This document shows positions 31,761 through 43,598 of a stretch of 64,000 bases of DNA, in pieces. A program made the position numbers and the translations under genes. The stretch is from Thereva unica (Eukaryota > Arthropoda > Insecta > Diptera > Therevidae), in the NCBI GenBank assembly GCA_949987705.1, contig OX465286.1, positions 3,015,445-3,079,444 on the forward strand, given 5' to 3'. The notes under the pieces are model-generated. The model did no database searches, was not told the origin of the DNA, and saw only the letters and a list, made by a program, of their open reading frames with translations. Position 1 is the stretch's first letter, and each line of letters starts with the position of its first letter.

Positions 31761-33745
31761 TCGGTGGTGGTGTTTAGAATGGCAGAAAAAGCAATACGAG
31801 GAAGACGAAAATAATAATTAAAAGGAGCCATGCACTAGCCCCTTACTACGGGTTGTGACGTAGATCCATTGATCCTCTGCTCTGACTTGAGGCTGTCGGC
31901 TGGCTGCCTGGGGTTTATGGTGGCCTGGTGCAAATCCTGAATTTCAGTACAAAATGCGACCAAAATTAAATGTTCCCAGCGCACGCCGGTCGGTGGTGTT
32001 TAGAATGGGAGAAAGGGGATCGTCGGTGGTGGTGTTTAGAATGGCAGAAAAAGCAATACGAGGAAGACGAAAATAATAATTAAAAGGAGCCATGCACTAG
32101 CCCCTTACTACGGGATGTGGCGTAGATCCTCCATTGATCCTCTGCTCTGAGTTGAGGCTGTCGGCTGGCTGCCTGGGGTTTATGGTGGCCTGGTGCAAAT
32201 CCTGAATTTCAGTACAAAATGCGACCAAAATTAAATGTTCCCAGCGCACGCCGGTCGGTGGTGTTTAGAATGGGAGAAAGGGGATCGTCGGTGGTGGTGT
32301 TTAGAATGGCAGAAAAAGCAATACGAGGAAGACGAAAATAATAATTAAAAGGAGCCATGCACTAGCCCCTTACTACGGGATGTGGCGTAGATCCTCCATT
32401 GATCCTCTGCTCTGAGTTGAGGCTGTCGGCTGGCTGCCTGGGGTTTATGGTGGCCTGGTGCAAATCCTGAATTTCAGTACAAAATGCGACCAAAATTAAA
32501 TGTTCCCAGCGCACGCCGGTCGGTGGTGTTTAGAATGGGAGAAAGGGGATCGTCGGTGGTGGTGTTTAGAATGGCAGAAAAAGCAATACGAGGAAGACGA
32601 AAATAATAATTAAAAGGAGCCATGCACTAGCCCCTTACTACGGGATGTGGCGTAGATCCTCCATTGATCCTCTGCTCTGAGTTGAGGCTGTCGGCTGGCT
32701 GCCTGGGGTTTATGGTGGCCTGGTGCAAATCCTGAATTTCAGTACAAAATGCGACCAAAATTAAATGTTCCCAGCGCACGCCGGTCGGTGGTGTTTAGAA
32801 TGGGAGAAAGGGGATCGTCGGTGGTGGTGTTTAGAATGGCAGAAAAAGCAATACGAGGAAGACGAAAATAATAATTAAAAGGAGCCATGCACTAGCCCCT
32901 TACTACGGGATGTGGCGTAGATCCTCCATTGATCCTCTGCTCTGAGTTGAGGCTGTCGGCTGGCTGCCTGGGGTTTATGGTGGCCTGGTGCAAATCCTGA
33001 ATTTCAGTACAAAATGCGACCAAAATTAAATGTTCCCAGCGCACGCCGGTCGGTGGTGTTTAGAATGGGAGAAAGGGGATCGTCGGTGGTGGTGTTTAGA
33101 ATGGCAGAAAAAGCAATACGAGGAAGACGAAAATAATAATTAAAAGGAGCCATGCACTAGCCCCTTACTACGGGATGTGGCGTAGATCCATTGATCCTCT
33201 GCTCTGAGTTGAGGCTGTCGGCTGGCTGCCTGGGGTTTATGGTGGCCTGGTGCAAATCCTGAATTTCAGTACAAAATGCGACCAAAATTAAATGTTCCCA
33301 GCGCACGCCGGCCGGTGGTGTTTAGAATGGGAGAAAAGGGGTCGTCGGTGGTGGTGTTTAGAATGGCAGAAAAAGCAATACGAGGAAGACGAAAATAATA
33401 ATTAAAAGGAGCCATGCACTAGCCCCTTACTACGGGATGTGGCGTAGATCCATTGATCCTCTGCTCTGAGTTGAGGCTGTCGGCTGGCTGCCTGGGGTTT
33501 ATGGTGGCCTGGTGCAAATCCTGAATTTCAGTACAAAATGCGACCAAAATTAAATGTTCCCAGCGCACGCCGGTCGGTGGTGTTTAGAATGGGAGAAAGG
33601 GGATCGTCGGTGGTGGTGTTTAGAATGGCAGAAAAAGCAATACGAGGAAGACGAAAATAATAATTAAAAGGAGCCATGCACTAGCCCCTTACTACGGGAT
33701 GTGGCGTAGATCCTCCATTGATCCTCTGCTCTGAGTTGAGGCTGT
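31761..33745. repeat. 262-268-bp tandem array A1, about 8 copies
   Basis: The marker TCGGCTGGCTGCCTGGGG recurs at about 31893, 32161, 32426, 32691, 32956, 33218, 33480 and 33745. Most spacings are 265, two are 262 and the first is 268; the 3-bp steps come from presence or absence of TCC in GATCC(TCC)ATTGATCC. Copies look near-identical. Confidence 0.93.
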
Positions 33746-33970
33746 CGGCTTGCTGCCTGGGGTTTATGGTGGCCTGGTGCAAATCCTGAATTTCAGTACA
33801 AAATGCGACCAAAATTAAATGTTCCGAGCGCTGGCTGCTGGTCGGCGGTGGTTAGAATGGTTGAAAAGGGGTCGTCGGTGGTGTTTAGAATGAGAGTAAA
33901 AATAATTCGAGGAAGGCGGGAATAGTTAAAAATGCACGGAGGCACACAGTAGCACATTTACTCCGGGTTA

Positions 33971-33990
33971 TGACGTCATTCATATAAAAA
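33971..33990 (+). promoter_or_regulatory. CRE palindrome plus TATA-like box (unit 3)
   Basis: Same arrangement, located just downstream of array A1. Confidence 0.4.
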
Positions 33991-35032
33991 TTGAGGCTGC
34001 CGGCTTGCTGCCTGGGGTTTATGGTGGCCTGGTGCAAATCCTGGCGAGCCGAAGAAATTGTTATGTTACGTTTTTGAAAGAGAGGAATTTTTTTTTGCGT
34101 TTTTGCGACTTCGCATTAACTAGGGCGGGTGCTACAGATTGGGGTGGATGACAAGATAATAAAAAAATGTTTTTTTTTTAAACTAAGAAAGCAATTTAAT
34201 TCTCGAGACGATAAAATACATTTATTACATGTAAATTTTAATCACTTTCACTTATTTTGTTGCGCTTTTGTTGTTCACTTATGCTTGATTTGCTTGCGCT
34301 GGTTGTTGGCTGGGGTTGGTGGGTGGACAGCAGTGATGCTCAGGATACCTGCTTGGAGGTGTACTTCATCCTTGAATTGATTACCTGGCAATTAAAGGAT
34401 AATTATTTTGAAGAGTCAAACCAAAAAATTGAAAATTAAATTTTACCGCGGTTGGTGGTTGGCGCCTTCGCTCTCAGCCACCATCACCTTACTGTTGCAA
34501 CTGGCTGTGAATGGGGTTGTAAATTTTAATGTGGCCTGGAGTGTATGGTGTGCAACTAAACTGTAAATCGGCTCGAGGCCTCGCTTTAAACAGAGGTGGG
34601 CAATAATTACCTCATTTCTTTATAAGATCAGCGGATGACAAAGAAAAAAAGTAAGATTTTTTTAATTAAATTAAGAGAGAAACAATTTATTTATATTTCT
34701 TGAGATAAAATAAATTTTTCCAATTGTACATTTTAATCACTTTCACTTAATTTGTTTCGGTGGCGACGGTTTTCTTTTGGAAATTCCTCTGCGGCGTCCT
34801 TTGATTTGCTTGCTGGTTGTGGGCTGGGGTGGGTGGGTGGACAGCAGTGATGCTCAGGATACCTGCGTGGAGGTGAACTTCATCTTGAGCAAATCTAGAT
34901 AATGCTGGAATTACAACATTTGTTCAAGCGTTAGTGGTTTGTTTTTATTAATGTAATGGTTTTGCTTCCTACAGTCATGGTTTCCTCTTATTATGCCGCA
35001 AGTTGTTGGGGGTTGTGGTTTTTTTGCGATGT

Positions 35033-35800
35033 GAGAAATCTCCGGGCGGCCCTTTTTGGGGTGGGAAATTGTTGGGGACCTCCCAGGGAGTCTGCGAATT
35101 CAATTTCACCCCGGGATGAAAAGTATTTCCCGAGATAATGGGCATTCTGCAGCCCCCCTTGGGGAAATCACAAAAGAGGGGATAACTCCCGAACCCCTTG
35201 TAATTTCCCGGTAAACTAACTGCGCTGGATTCAGGGGAGCGAGCCCTTTCCAACGAGGCCCCATTGATCCACATCGGAGCCCTGTAGGCAAAAGTGCGAA
35301 AAATCGGGCCAAATTTTTCAAAGGGGTACCCCTTTGGATTTTCGCGGATTTGGTAAATTTCTGGAGCGGCCCTTTTTGGGGTGGGAGATTGTTGGGGACC
35401 TTTCAGGCAGCCTGCGAATTTAATTCCACCCCGGGCTGACCAGTATTTCCCGAGATAATTGGCATTCTGCAGCCCCCCTTGGGGAAATCACAAAAGAGGG
35501 GATAACTCCCGAACCCCTTGGAATTTCGCGGTAAACTTAACTGCGCTGGATTCAGGGGAGCGAGCCCTTTCCAACGAGGCTCCATTCATACACATCAGAG
35601 CCCTGTAGCAAAAGTGCGAAAAATCGGGCCAAATTTTTCAAAGCGGTACCCCTTTGGATTTTTTGATTTGGTAAAATTCTGGAGCGGCCCTTTTTGGGGT
35701 GGGAGATTGTTGGGGACCTTTCAGGCAGCCTGCGAATTTAATTCCACCCCGGGCTGACCAGTATTTCCCGAGATAATGGGCATTCTGCAGCCCCCCTTGC
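35033..35800. repeat. Satellite block S3
   Basis: About 2.6 units, near-identical to S1. Confidence 0.85.
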
Positions 35801-35815
35801 CCCCCCTGCAGTCCT

Positions 35816-36215
35816 AACTCGCATAACTGAGCCGGGGCCTCGAGAACTACCTTAGCCTGGCTGGACAAGGTGCAAAGCCGCGCTCTCAAACTTATTGGTG
35901 ATAGCGCCATTTGCTCTTCAATTAAGAGTCACTAAGCCACCGTAGGAATGCAGCAGCTCTTGCAAAATGTGAAGTGAAGTAAGTAACCTCATGCCTCCGC
36001 GGCAACATTTCTCCCGCAACACAAGACTTGCCCGCTCGGCTCACCCTAATAGTTTGCAGCCCTTATCTTCGCATACACCACGCTATAGAAATTTGTTTAT
36101 AGCAAGAACAACCACCCGAGTCAGTGCTCCCGAACTCATACAACACCCAAGAGTCCTCAAACGCAAGGTTCACCACCATCTCCTCCAACACCCACCCGAC
36201 TCCCCATAATCTGTC
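35816..36215 (+). pseudogene. Captured LINE RT C-terminal fragment (unit 4)
   Basis: Near-identical copy of the fragment at 22936-23335. Confidence 0.7.
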
Positions 36216-37823
36216 GTATTTTCCTCTCTGCCGCGTGTAATAAAATTTTAATTTTAGTTTAAGTATGCCTTGTTTTCGCTAATAAATAAAATAAATAATG
36301 TTCTTTTATTTCCAGGGTAACAAATTAAAGGATGAAGTAAATCTCCAAAGCAGGTATCCAGAGCATCACTGCCACCATCCATCCACATCCAATCCACCAA
36401 CCCGCCAACAACCAGCGCAAGCACATCCGAAGCATACACAAAATGGGGTTTTTTTATTCTATATATTCTATCTATGTACAAAATAAAAAAATGTAAAACC
36501 AATAAATGAAAAGTATTAATTAAAATAAAAAATGCACATTGCCATAATTCCGTTTAATAAATTACTTTCTTAGTTTGAATAAAATAAAATGTTTTTTTCT
36601 TGCCAGCCGCTGATCTAATTAAAAACTCGAACCAATTTACACCTTGATCGCACACCTATTTTTTTTCTTATTAAAATTAAAGTTTCAAGGAAGAAGAAGA
36701 AAATGTAAACAAAAATTTCTTAGTCCCAGCAGGATTTGCACTAGGGCACCGGCACCATAAATGGCAGCCAGCAAGTCAACAGCTGATCGCACTGCCACCC
36801 AAAAAAAAATAAGCATGTTTAACTATTCCCGTCTTCATCATATTCCTTTTTCTCTGATTCTAAACATCACCGACCCCTTTTCACCTATTCTAAACACCCC
36901 ACCCTTTCCCGTCTTCACTTCGTATTGCTTTTTCTCATTCAAAACACCATCGACCGCGTGCTGGCCGCTGCTATGAATGAAAATCAAATTTTGTACAGAA
37001 TTACAGGATTTGCACCAGGGTCTCATGAACCGCAGGCAGCAATATCAGGCGGCAGGGTTCCCCTGAACAAATATAATCGCAATTCCTTTTCAAACTAGTT
37101 TATTCACTGTGTTTATTCCTCATTCCAATTGATCGTATTTGATTGGCTGCTCGCACTTCCCCTAAATAATACATTTTATTCACAATTGCATTTGAAACTA
37201 TTTCTTTCATTTTCCTCGAAATGTTTTATTTATTTATTAAAATTTTAATTCCAACCGAAATGTTTTATTTAAAATTTAAAATCCAACAGAAAGCCCCGTC
37301 GCCCTCCCTGAAATATTTGTATTTTCTCCCAAACAAAATTATTTCGCATTAGTACGATTTCTTGGATTTGCACTAGGGTCTCATGAACCGCAGGCAGCAA
37401 TAATTTTGGCTGGGAGAAAATACAAATATGCAATTGTGAATAAAATGTATTATTTAGGGGAAGTGCGATCAGCCAATCAAATGCGATCAATTGGAATGAG
37501 GAATAAACACAGTGAATAAACTAGTTTGAAAAGGAATTGGATACTTTTTATATTATTCCTTCTTAGGGGGAAGTGACGTCATATGATCTGCCGCCCGATC
37601 GAATTGCTGCCTGGGGTTTATGGTGGCCTGGTGCAAATCCTGAATTTCAGTACAAAATGCGACCAAAATTAAATGTTCCGAGCGCTGGCTGCTGGTCGGC
37701 GGTGGTTAGAATGGTTGAAAAGGGGTCGTCGGTGGTGTTTAGAATGAGAGTAAAAATAATTCGAGGAAGGCGGGAATAGTTAAAAATGCACGGAGGCACA
37801 AGTAGCACATTTACTCCGGGTTA

Positions 37824-37843
37824 TGACGTCATTCATATAAAAA
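37824..37843 (+). promoter_or_regulatory. CRE palindrome plus TATA-like box (unit 4)
   Basis: Same arrangement in the right foldback arm. Confidence 0.4.
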
Positions 37844-38880
37844 TTGAGGCTGCCGGCTTGCTGCCTGGGGTTTATGGTGGCCTGGCGCAAATCCTGGCGA
37901 GCCGAAGAAATTGTTATGTTACGTTTTTGAAAGAGAGGAATTTTTTTTGCGTTTTTGCGACTTCGCATTAACTAGGGCGGGTGCTACAGATTGGGGTGGA
38001 TGACAAGATAATAAAAAAATGTTTTTTTTTTAAACTAAGAAAGCAATTTAATTCTCGAGACGATAAAATACATTTATTACATGTAAATTTTAATCACTTT
38101 CACTTATTTTGTTGCGCTTTTGTTGTTCACTTATGCTTGATTTGCTTGCGCTGGTTGTTGGCTGGGGTTGGTGGGTGGACAGCAGTGATGCTCAGGATAC
38201 CTGCTTGGAGGTGTACTTCATCCTTGAAATGATTACCTGGCAATTAAAGGATAATTATTTTGAAGAGTCAAACCAAAAAATTGAAAATTAAATTTTACCG
38301 CGGTTGGTGGTTGGCGCCTTCGCTCTCAGCCACCATCACCTTACTGTTGCAACTGGCTGTGAATGGGGTTGTAAATTTTAATGTGGCCTGGAGTGTATGG
38401 TGTGCAACTAAACTGTAAATCGGCTCGAGGCCTCGCTTTAAACAGAGGTGGGCAATAATTACCTCATTTCTTTATAAGATCAGCGGATGACAAAGAAAAA
38501 AAGTAAGATTTTTTTAATTAAATTAAGAGAGAAACAATTTATTTATATTTCTTGAGATAAAATAAATTTTTCCAATTGTACATTTTAATCACTTTCACTT
38601 AATTTGTTTCGGTGGCGACGGTTTTCTTTTGGAAATTCCTCTGCGGCGTCCTTTGATTTGCTTGCTGGTTGTGGGCTGGGGTGGGTGGGTGGACAGCAGT
38701 GATGCTCAGGATACCTGCGTGGAGGTGAACTTCATCTTGAGCAAATCTAGATAATGCTGGAATTACAACATTTGTTCAAGCGTTAGTGGTTTGTTTTTAT
38801 TAATGTAATGGTTTTGCTTCCTACAGTCATGGTTTCCTCTTATTATGCCGCAAGTTGTTGGGGGTTGTGGTTTTTTTGCG

Positions 38881-39654
38881 ATGTGAGAAATCTCCGGGCG
38901 GCCCTTTTTGGGGTGGGAAATTGTTGGGGACCTCCCAGGGAGTCTGCGAATTCAATTTCACCCCGGGATGAAAAGTATTTCCCGAGATAATGGGCATTCT
39001 GCAGCCCCCCTTGGGGAAATCACAAAAGAGGGGATAACTCCCGAACCCCTTGTAATTTCCCGGTAAACTAACTGCGCTGGATTCAGGGGAGCGAGCCCTT
39101 TCCAACGAGGCCCCATTGATCCACATCGGAGCCCTGTAGGCAAAAGTGCGAAAAATCGGGCCAAATTTTTCAAAGGGGTACCCCTTTGGATTTTCGCGGA
39201 TTTGGTAAATTTCTGGAGCGGCCCTTTTTGGGGTGGGAGATTGTTGGGGACCTTTCAGGCAGCCTGCGAATTTAATTCCACCCCGGGCTGACCAGTATTT
39301 CCCGAGATAATTGGCATTCTGCAGCCCCCCTTGAGGAAATCACAAAAGAGAGGATAACTCCCGAACCCCTTGGAATTTCGCGGTAAACTTAACTGCGCTG
39401 GATTCAGGGGAGCGAGCCCTTTCCAACGAGGCCCCATTGATCCACATCGGAGCCCTGTAGGCAAAAGTGCGAAAAATCGGGCCAAATTTTTCAAAGGGGT
39501 ACCCCTTTGGATTTTCGCGGATTTGGTAAATTTCTGGAGCGGCCCTTTTTGGGGTGGGAGATTGTTGGGGACCTTTCAGGCAGCCTGCGAATTTAATTCC
39601 ACCCGGGCTGACCAGTATTTCCCGAGATAATGGGCATTCTGCAGCCCCCCTTGC
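38881..39654. repeat. Satellite block S4
   Basis: About 2.6 units. The last unit matches the final unit of S2 rather than S1, which suggests exchange between blocks. Confidence 0.82.
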
Positions 39655-39669
39655 CCCCCCTGCAGTCCT

Positions 39670-40069
39670 AACTCGCATAACTGAGCCGGGGCCTCGAGAA
39701 CTACCTTAGCCTGGCTGGACAAGGTGCAAAGCCGCGCTCTCAAACTTATTGGTGATAGCGCCATTTGCTCTTCAATTAAGAGTCACTAAGCCACCGTAGG
39801 AATGCAGCAGCTCTTGCAAAATGTGAAGTGAAGTAAGTAACCTCATGCCTCCGCGGCAACATTTCTCCCGCAACACAAGACTTGCCCGCTCGGCTCACCC
39901 TAATAGTTTGCAGCCCTTATCTTCGCATACACCACGCTATAGAAATTTGTTTATAGCAAGAACAACCACCCGAGTCAGTGCTCCCGAACTCATACAACAC
40001 CCAAGAGTCCTCAAACGCAAGGTTCACCACCATCTCCTCCAACACCCACCCGACTCCCCATAATCTGTC
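39670..40069 (+). pseudogene. Captured LINE RT C-terminal fragment (unit 5)
   Basis: Near-identical copy of the fragment at 22936-23335. Confidence 0.7.
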
Positions 40070-40630
40070 GTATTTTCCTCTCTGCCGCGTGTAATAAAAT
40101 TTTAATTTTAGTTTAAGTATGCCTTGTTTTCGCTAATAAATAAAATAAATAATGTTCTTTTATTTCCAGGGTAACAAATTAAAGGATGAAGTAAATCTCC
40201 AAAGCAGGTATCCAGAGCATCACTGCCACCATCCATCCACATCCAATCCACCAACCCGCCAACAACCAGCGCAAGCACATCCGAAGCATACACAAAATGG
40301 GGTTTTTTTATTCTATATATTCTATCTATGTACAAAATAAAAAAATGTAAAACCAATAAATGAAAAGTATTAATTAAAATAAAAAATGCACATTGCCATA
40401 ATTCCGTTTAATAAATTTACTTTCTTAGTTTGAATAAAATAAAATGTTTTTTTCTTGCCAGCCGCTGATCTAATTAAAAACTCGAACCAATTTACACCTT
40501 GATCGCACACCTATTTTTTTTCTTATTAAAATTAAAGTTTCAAGGAAGAAGAAGAAAATGTAAACAAAAATTTGTTAGTCCCAGCAGGATTTGCACTAGG
40601 GCACCGGCACCATAAATGGCAGCCAGCAAG

Positions 40631-42885
40631 TCGGTGGTGGTGTTTAGAATGGCAGAAAAAGCAATACGAGGAACACGAAAATAGTTAAAAGGAGCCATGC
40701 ACTAGCCCCTTACTACGGGTTGTGACGTAGATCCATTGATCCTCTGCTCTGACTTGAGGCTGTCGGCTGGCTGCCTGGGGTTTATGGTGGCCTGGTGCAA
40801 ATCCTGAATTTCAGTACAAAATGCGACCAAAATTAAATGTTCCCAGCGCACGCCGGCCGGTGGTGTTTAGAATGGGAGAAAAGGGGTCGTCGATGGTGGT
40901 GTTTAGAATGGCAGAAAAAGCAATACGAGGAAGACGAAAATAATAATTAAAAGGAGCCATGCACTAGCCCCTTACTACGGGATGTGGCGTAGATCCATTG
41001 ATCCTCTGCTCTGAGTTGAGGCTGTCGGCTGGCTGCCTGGGGTTTATGGTGGCCTGGTGCAAATCCTGAATTTCAGTACAAAATGCGACCAAAATTAAAT
41101 GTTCCCAGCGCACGCCGGTCGGTGGTGTTTAGAATGGGAGAAAGGGGATCGTCGGTGGTGGTGTTTAGAATGGCAGAAAAAGCAATACGAGGAAGACGAA
41201 AATAATAATTAAAAGGAGCCATGCACTAGCCCCTTACTACGGGATGTGGCGTAGATCCTCCATTGATCCTCTGCTCTGAGTTGAGGCTGTCGGCTGGCTG
41301 CCTGGGGTTTATGGTGGCCTGGTGCAAATCCTGAAATTCAGTACAAAATGCGACCAAAATTAAATGTTCCCAGCGCACGCCGGTCGGTGGTGTTTAGAAT
41401 GGGAGAAAGGGGATCGTCGGTGGTGGTGTTTAGAATGGCAGAAAAAGCAATACGAGGAAGACGAAAATAATAATTAAAAGGAGCCATGCACTAGCCCCTT
41501 ACTACGGGATGTGGCGTAGATCCTCCATTGATCCTCTGCTCTGAGTTGAGGCTGTCGGCTGGCTGCCTGGGGTTTATGGTGGCCTGGTGCAAATCCTGAA
41601 ATTCAGTACAAAATGCGACCAAAATTAAATGTTCCCAGCGCACGCCGGTCGGTGGTGTTTAGAATGGGAGAAAGGGGATCGTCGGTGGTGGTGTTTAGAA
41701 TGGCAGAAAAAGCAATACGAGGAAGACGAAAATAATAATTAAAAGGAGCCATGCACTAGCCCCTTACTACGGGATGTGGCGTAGATCCTCCATTGATCCT
41801 CTGCTCTGAGTTGAGGCTGTCGGCTGGCTGCCTGGGGTTTATGGTGGCCTGGTGCAAATCCTGAAATTCAGTACAAAATGCGACCAAAATTAAATGTTCC
41901 CAGCGCACGCCGGTCGGTGGTGTTTAGAATGGGAGAAAGGGGATCGTCGGTGGTGGTGTTTAGAATGGCAGAAAAAGCAATACGAGGAAGACGAAAATAA
42001 TAATTAAAAGGAGCCATGCACTAGCCCCTTACTACGGGATGTGGCGTAGATCCTCCATTGATCCTCTGCTCTGAGTTGAGGCTGTCGGCTGGCTGCCTGG
42101 GGTTTATGGTGGCCTGGTGCAAATCCTGAAATTCAGTACAAAATGCGACCAAAATTAAATGTTCCCAGCGCACGCCGGTCGGTGGTGTTTAGAATGGGAG
42201 AAAGGGGATCGTCGGTGGTGGTGTTTAGAATGGCAGAAAAAGCAATACGAGGAAGACGAAAATAATAATTAAAAGGAGCCATGCACTAGCCCCTTACTAC
42301 GGGATGTGGCGTAGATCCATTGATCCTCTGCTCTGAGTTGAGGCTGTCGGCTTGCTGCCTGGGGTTTATGGTGGCCTGGTGCAAATCCTGAATTTCAGTA
42401 CAAAATGCGACCAAAATTAAATGTTCCCAGCGCACGCCGGTCGGTGGTGTTTAGAATGGGAGAAAGGGGATCGTCGGTGGTGGTGTTTAGAATGGCAGAA
42501 AAAGCAATACGAGGAAGACGAAAATAATAATTAAAAGGAGCCATGCACTAGCCCCTTACTACGGGATGTGGCGTAGATCCTCCATTGATCCTCTGCTCTG
42601 AGTTGAGGCTGTCGGCTGGCTGCCTGGGGTTTATGGTGGCCTGGTGCAAATCCTGAATTTCAGTACAAAATGCGACCAAAATTAAATGTTCCCAGCGCAC
42701 GCCGGTCGGTGGTGTTTAGAATGGGAGAAAGGGGATCGTCGGTGGTGGTGTTTAGAATGGCAGAAAAAGCAATACGAGGAAGACGAAAATAATAATTAAA
42801 AGGAGCCATACACTAGCCCCTTACTACGGGATGTGGCGTAGATCCATTGATCCTCTGCTCTGAGTTGAGGCTGTCGGCTTGCTGC
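40631..42885. repeat. 262-265-bp tandem array A2, about 9 copies
   Basis: The marker TGTCGGCT recurs at about 40761, 41024, 41289, 41554, 41819, 42084, 42346, 42611 and 42873. Several central copies share a private CTGAAATTCAG variant (41330-42140), evidence of local unit amplification. Confidence 0.93.
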
Positions 42886-43439
42886 CTGGGGTTTATGGTG
42901 GCCTGGTGCAAATCCTGAAATTCCCAAGAAATTTTATATTACGTTTTTGAAAGTGAGGAAAATTTTATGCGTGCGGCTAGGACTAGCATTAACGAGGGCA
43001 GGTGCTACAGATTGGCGTGGATGACAAGAAAATAAAAAATTGTTTTTTTATCAACTAAGAAAATTATTTAATTTTCGAGATGGTATAATATAAATTATAT
43101 GTAAATTTTAATCATTTAATTTAATAACCTTCACTTATTGTGTTTTATTTATTTTATGTTTCGGTCGGTGGTCGGTTTTTTTTTTGAAAATTCCTGTTAC
43201 GTCGCTCTTGCGCTGGTTGTTGGCTGGGGTGGGTGGACAGCCGTGATGCTCAGGATACCTGCTTGGAGGTGTACTTCATCCTTGAATTGATTACCTGGCA
43301 ATTAAATCATAATTATTGTGTAAGTTAAACCAAAAAATTGAAAATTAAATTTTACCGCGGTAAGGGGTTGGCTCCTTTGCTCTCAGCCACCGCCGCTAAT
43401 CCTGTCGGTGGTTGCTGGGGTTGTGGGTGGAATGGCGAC

Positions 43440-43598
43440 TAAGTTATTGGCGCTAATTTTGAAATGATATGATGTCACAGCTTCCAGCGAGAATTTCTTC
43501 AATTTATTTTCGTTTTTCCTCCAGACTTTGAAGATTTTAGGCCGGTCACTCCTGGTTTAGCCAGCGAATCTAAATAATGCTGGAATTATAGATTTGTC
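43440..43598 (-). repeat. Outer terminal inverted repeat, right
   Basis: The reverse complement matches 18708-18870. Beyond 43598 (AAGAGCACGG) the similarity stops, marking the block edge. Confidence 0.85.

Larger units (their letters stand above)
30785..35800. repeat. Higher-order repeat unit 3 (5016 bp, array type)
   Basis: LINE fragment 30800-31199, then the left arm joined at about 31760 to a tandem array (31761-33745) that replaces the palindromic core of units 1, 2 and 4. The right arm runs to 34930 and is followed by satellite S3. Confidence 0.88.
35801..39654. repeat. Higher-order repeat unit 4 (3854 bp)
   Basis: LINE fragment 35816-36215, foldback body 36304-38782 with palindromic core and no tandem array, then satellite S4. 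Close to unit 1 minus its MITE. Confidence 0.88.
18708..43598. mobile_element. Composite foldback element / higher-order repeat block
   Basis: The outer ends are inverted: about 160 bp at 18708-18870 (CCAGCATTATTTAGATTCGC, CTGGCTAAACCAGGAGTGA, GAAATTCTCGCTGGAAGCTG) match the reverse complement of 43440-43598 with scattered mismatches. Between them lie a first foldback element and five long direct repeats, each containing its own inverted arms. The structure resembles FB and Galileo elements of flies (long TIRs made of tandem modules), but the sequence itself is not recognised. All open frames in it are under about 140 codons and repeat-derived. Confidence 0.8.
39655..43598. repeat. Higher-order repeat unit 5 (array type, ends at outer terminus)
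   Basis: LINE fragment 39670-40069, left arm joined to array A2 at about 40631, then a diverged right arm (42915-43400) and the outer inverted terminus. Unlike units 1-4, no satellite follows. Confidence 0.85.

Noticed and set aside
23111..40063. Five identical 72-codon frames (MPPRQHFSRN...) that look like a conserved gene family
   Set aside because: They are the captured LINE RT tail, dead through stops and frameshifts, copied with each repeat unit; identity reflects recent duplication.
23418..40340. Repeated 62-codon frames starting MFFYFQGNKLKDEVN
   Set aside because: They lie in the left foldback arm, homologous to the 236-bp repeats, and are read equally well on the opposite strand. 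No domain.
31761..42885. CRISPR array
   Set aside because: Tandem units are ~265 bp with no unique spacers, in a eukaryotic transposon context.
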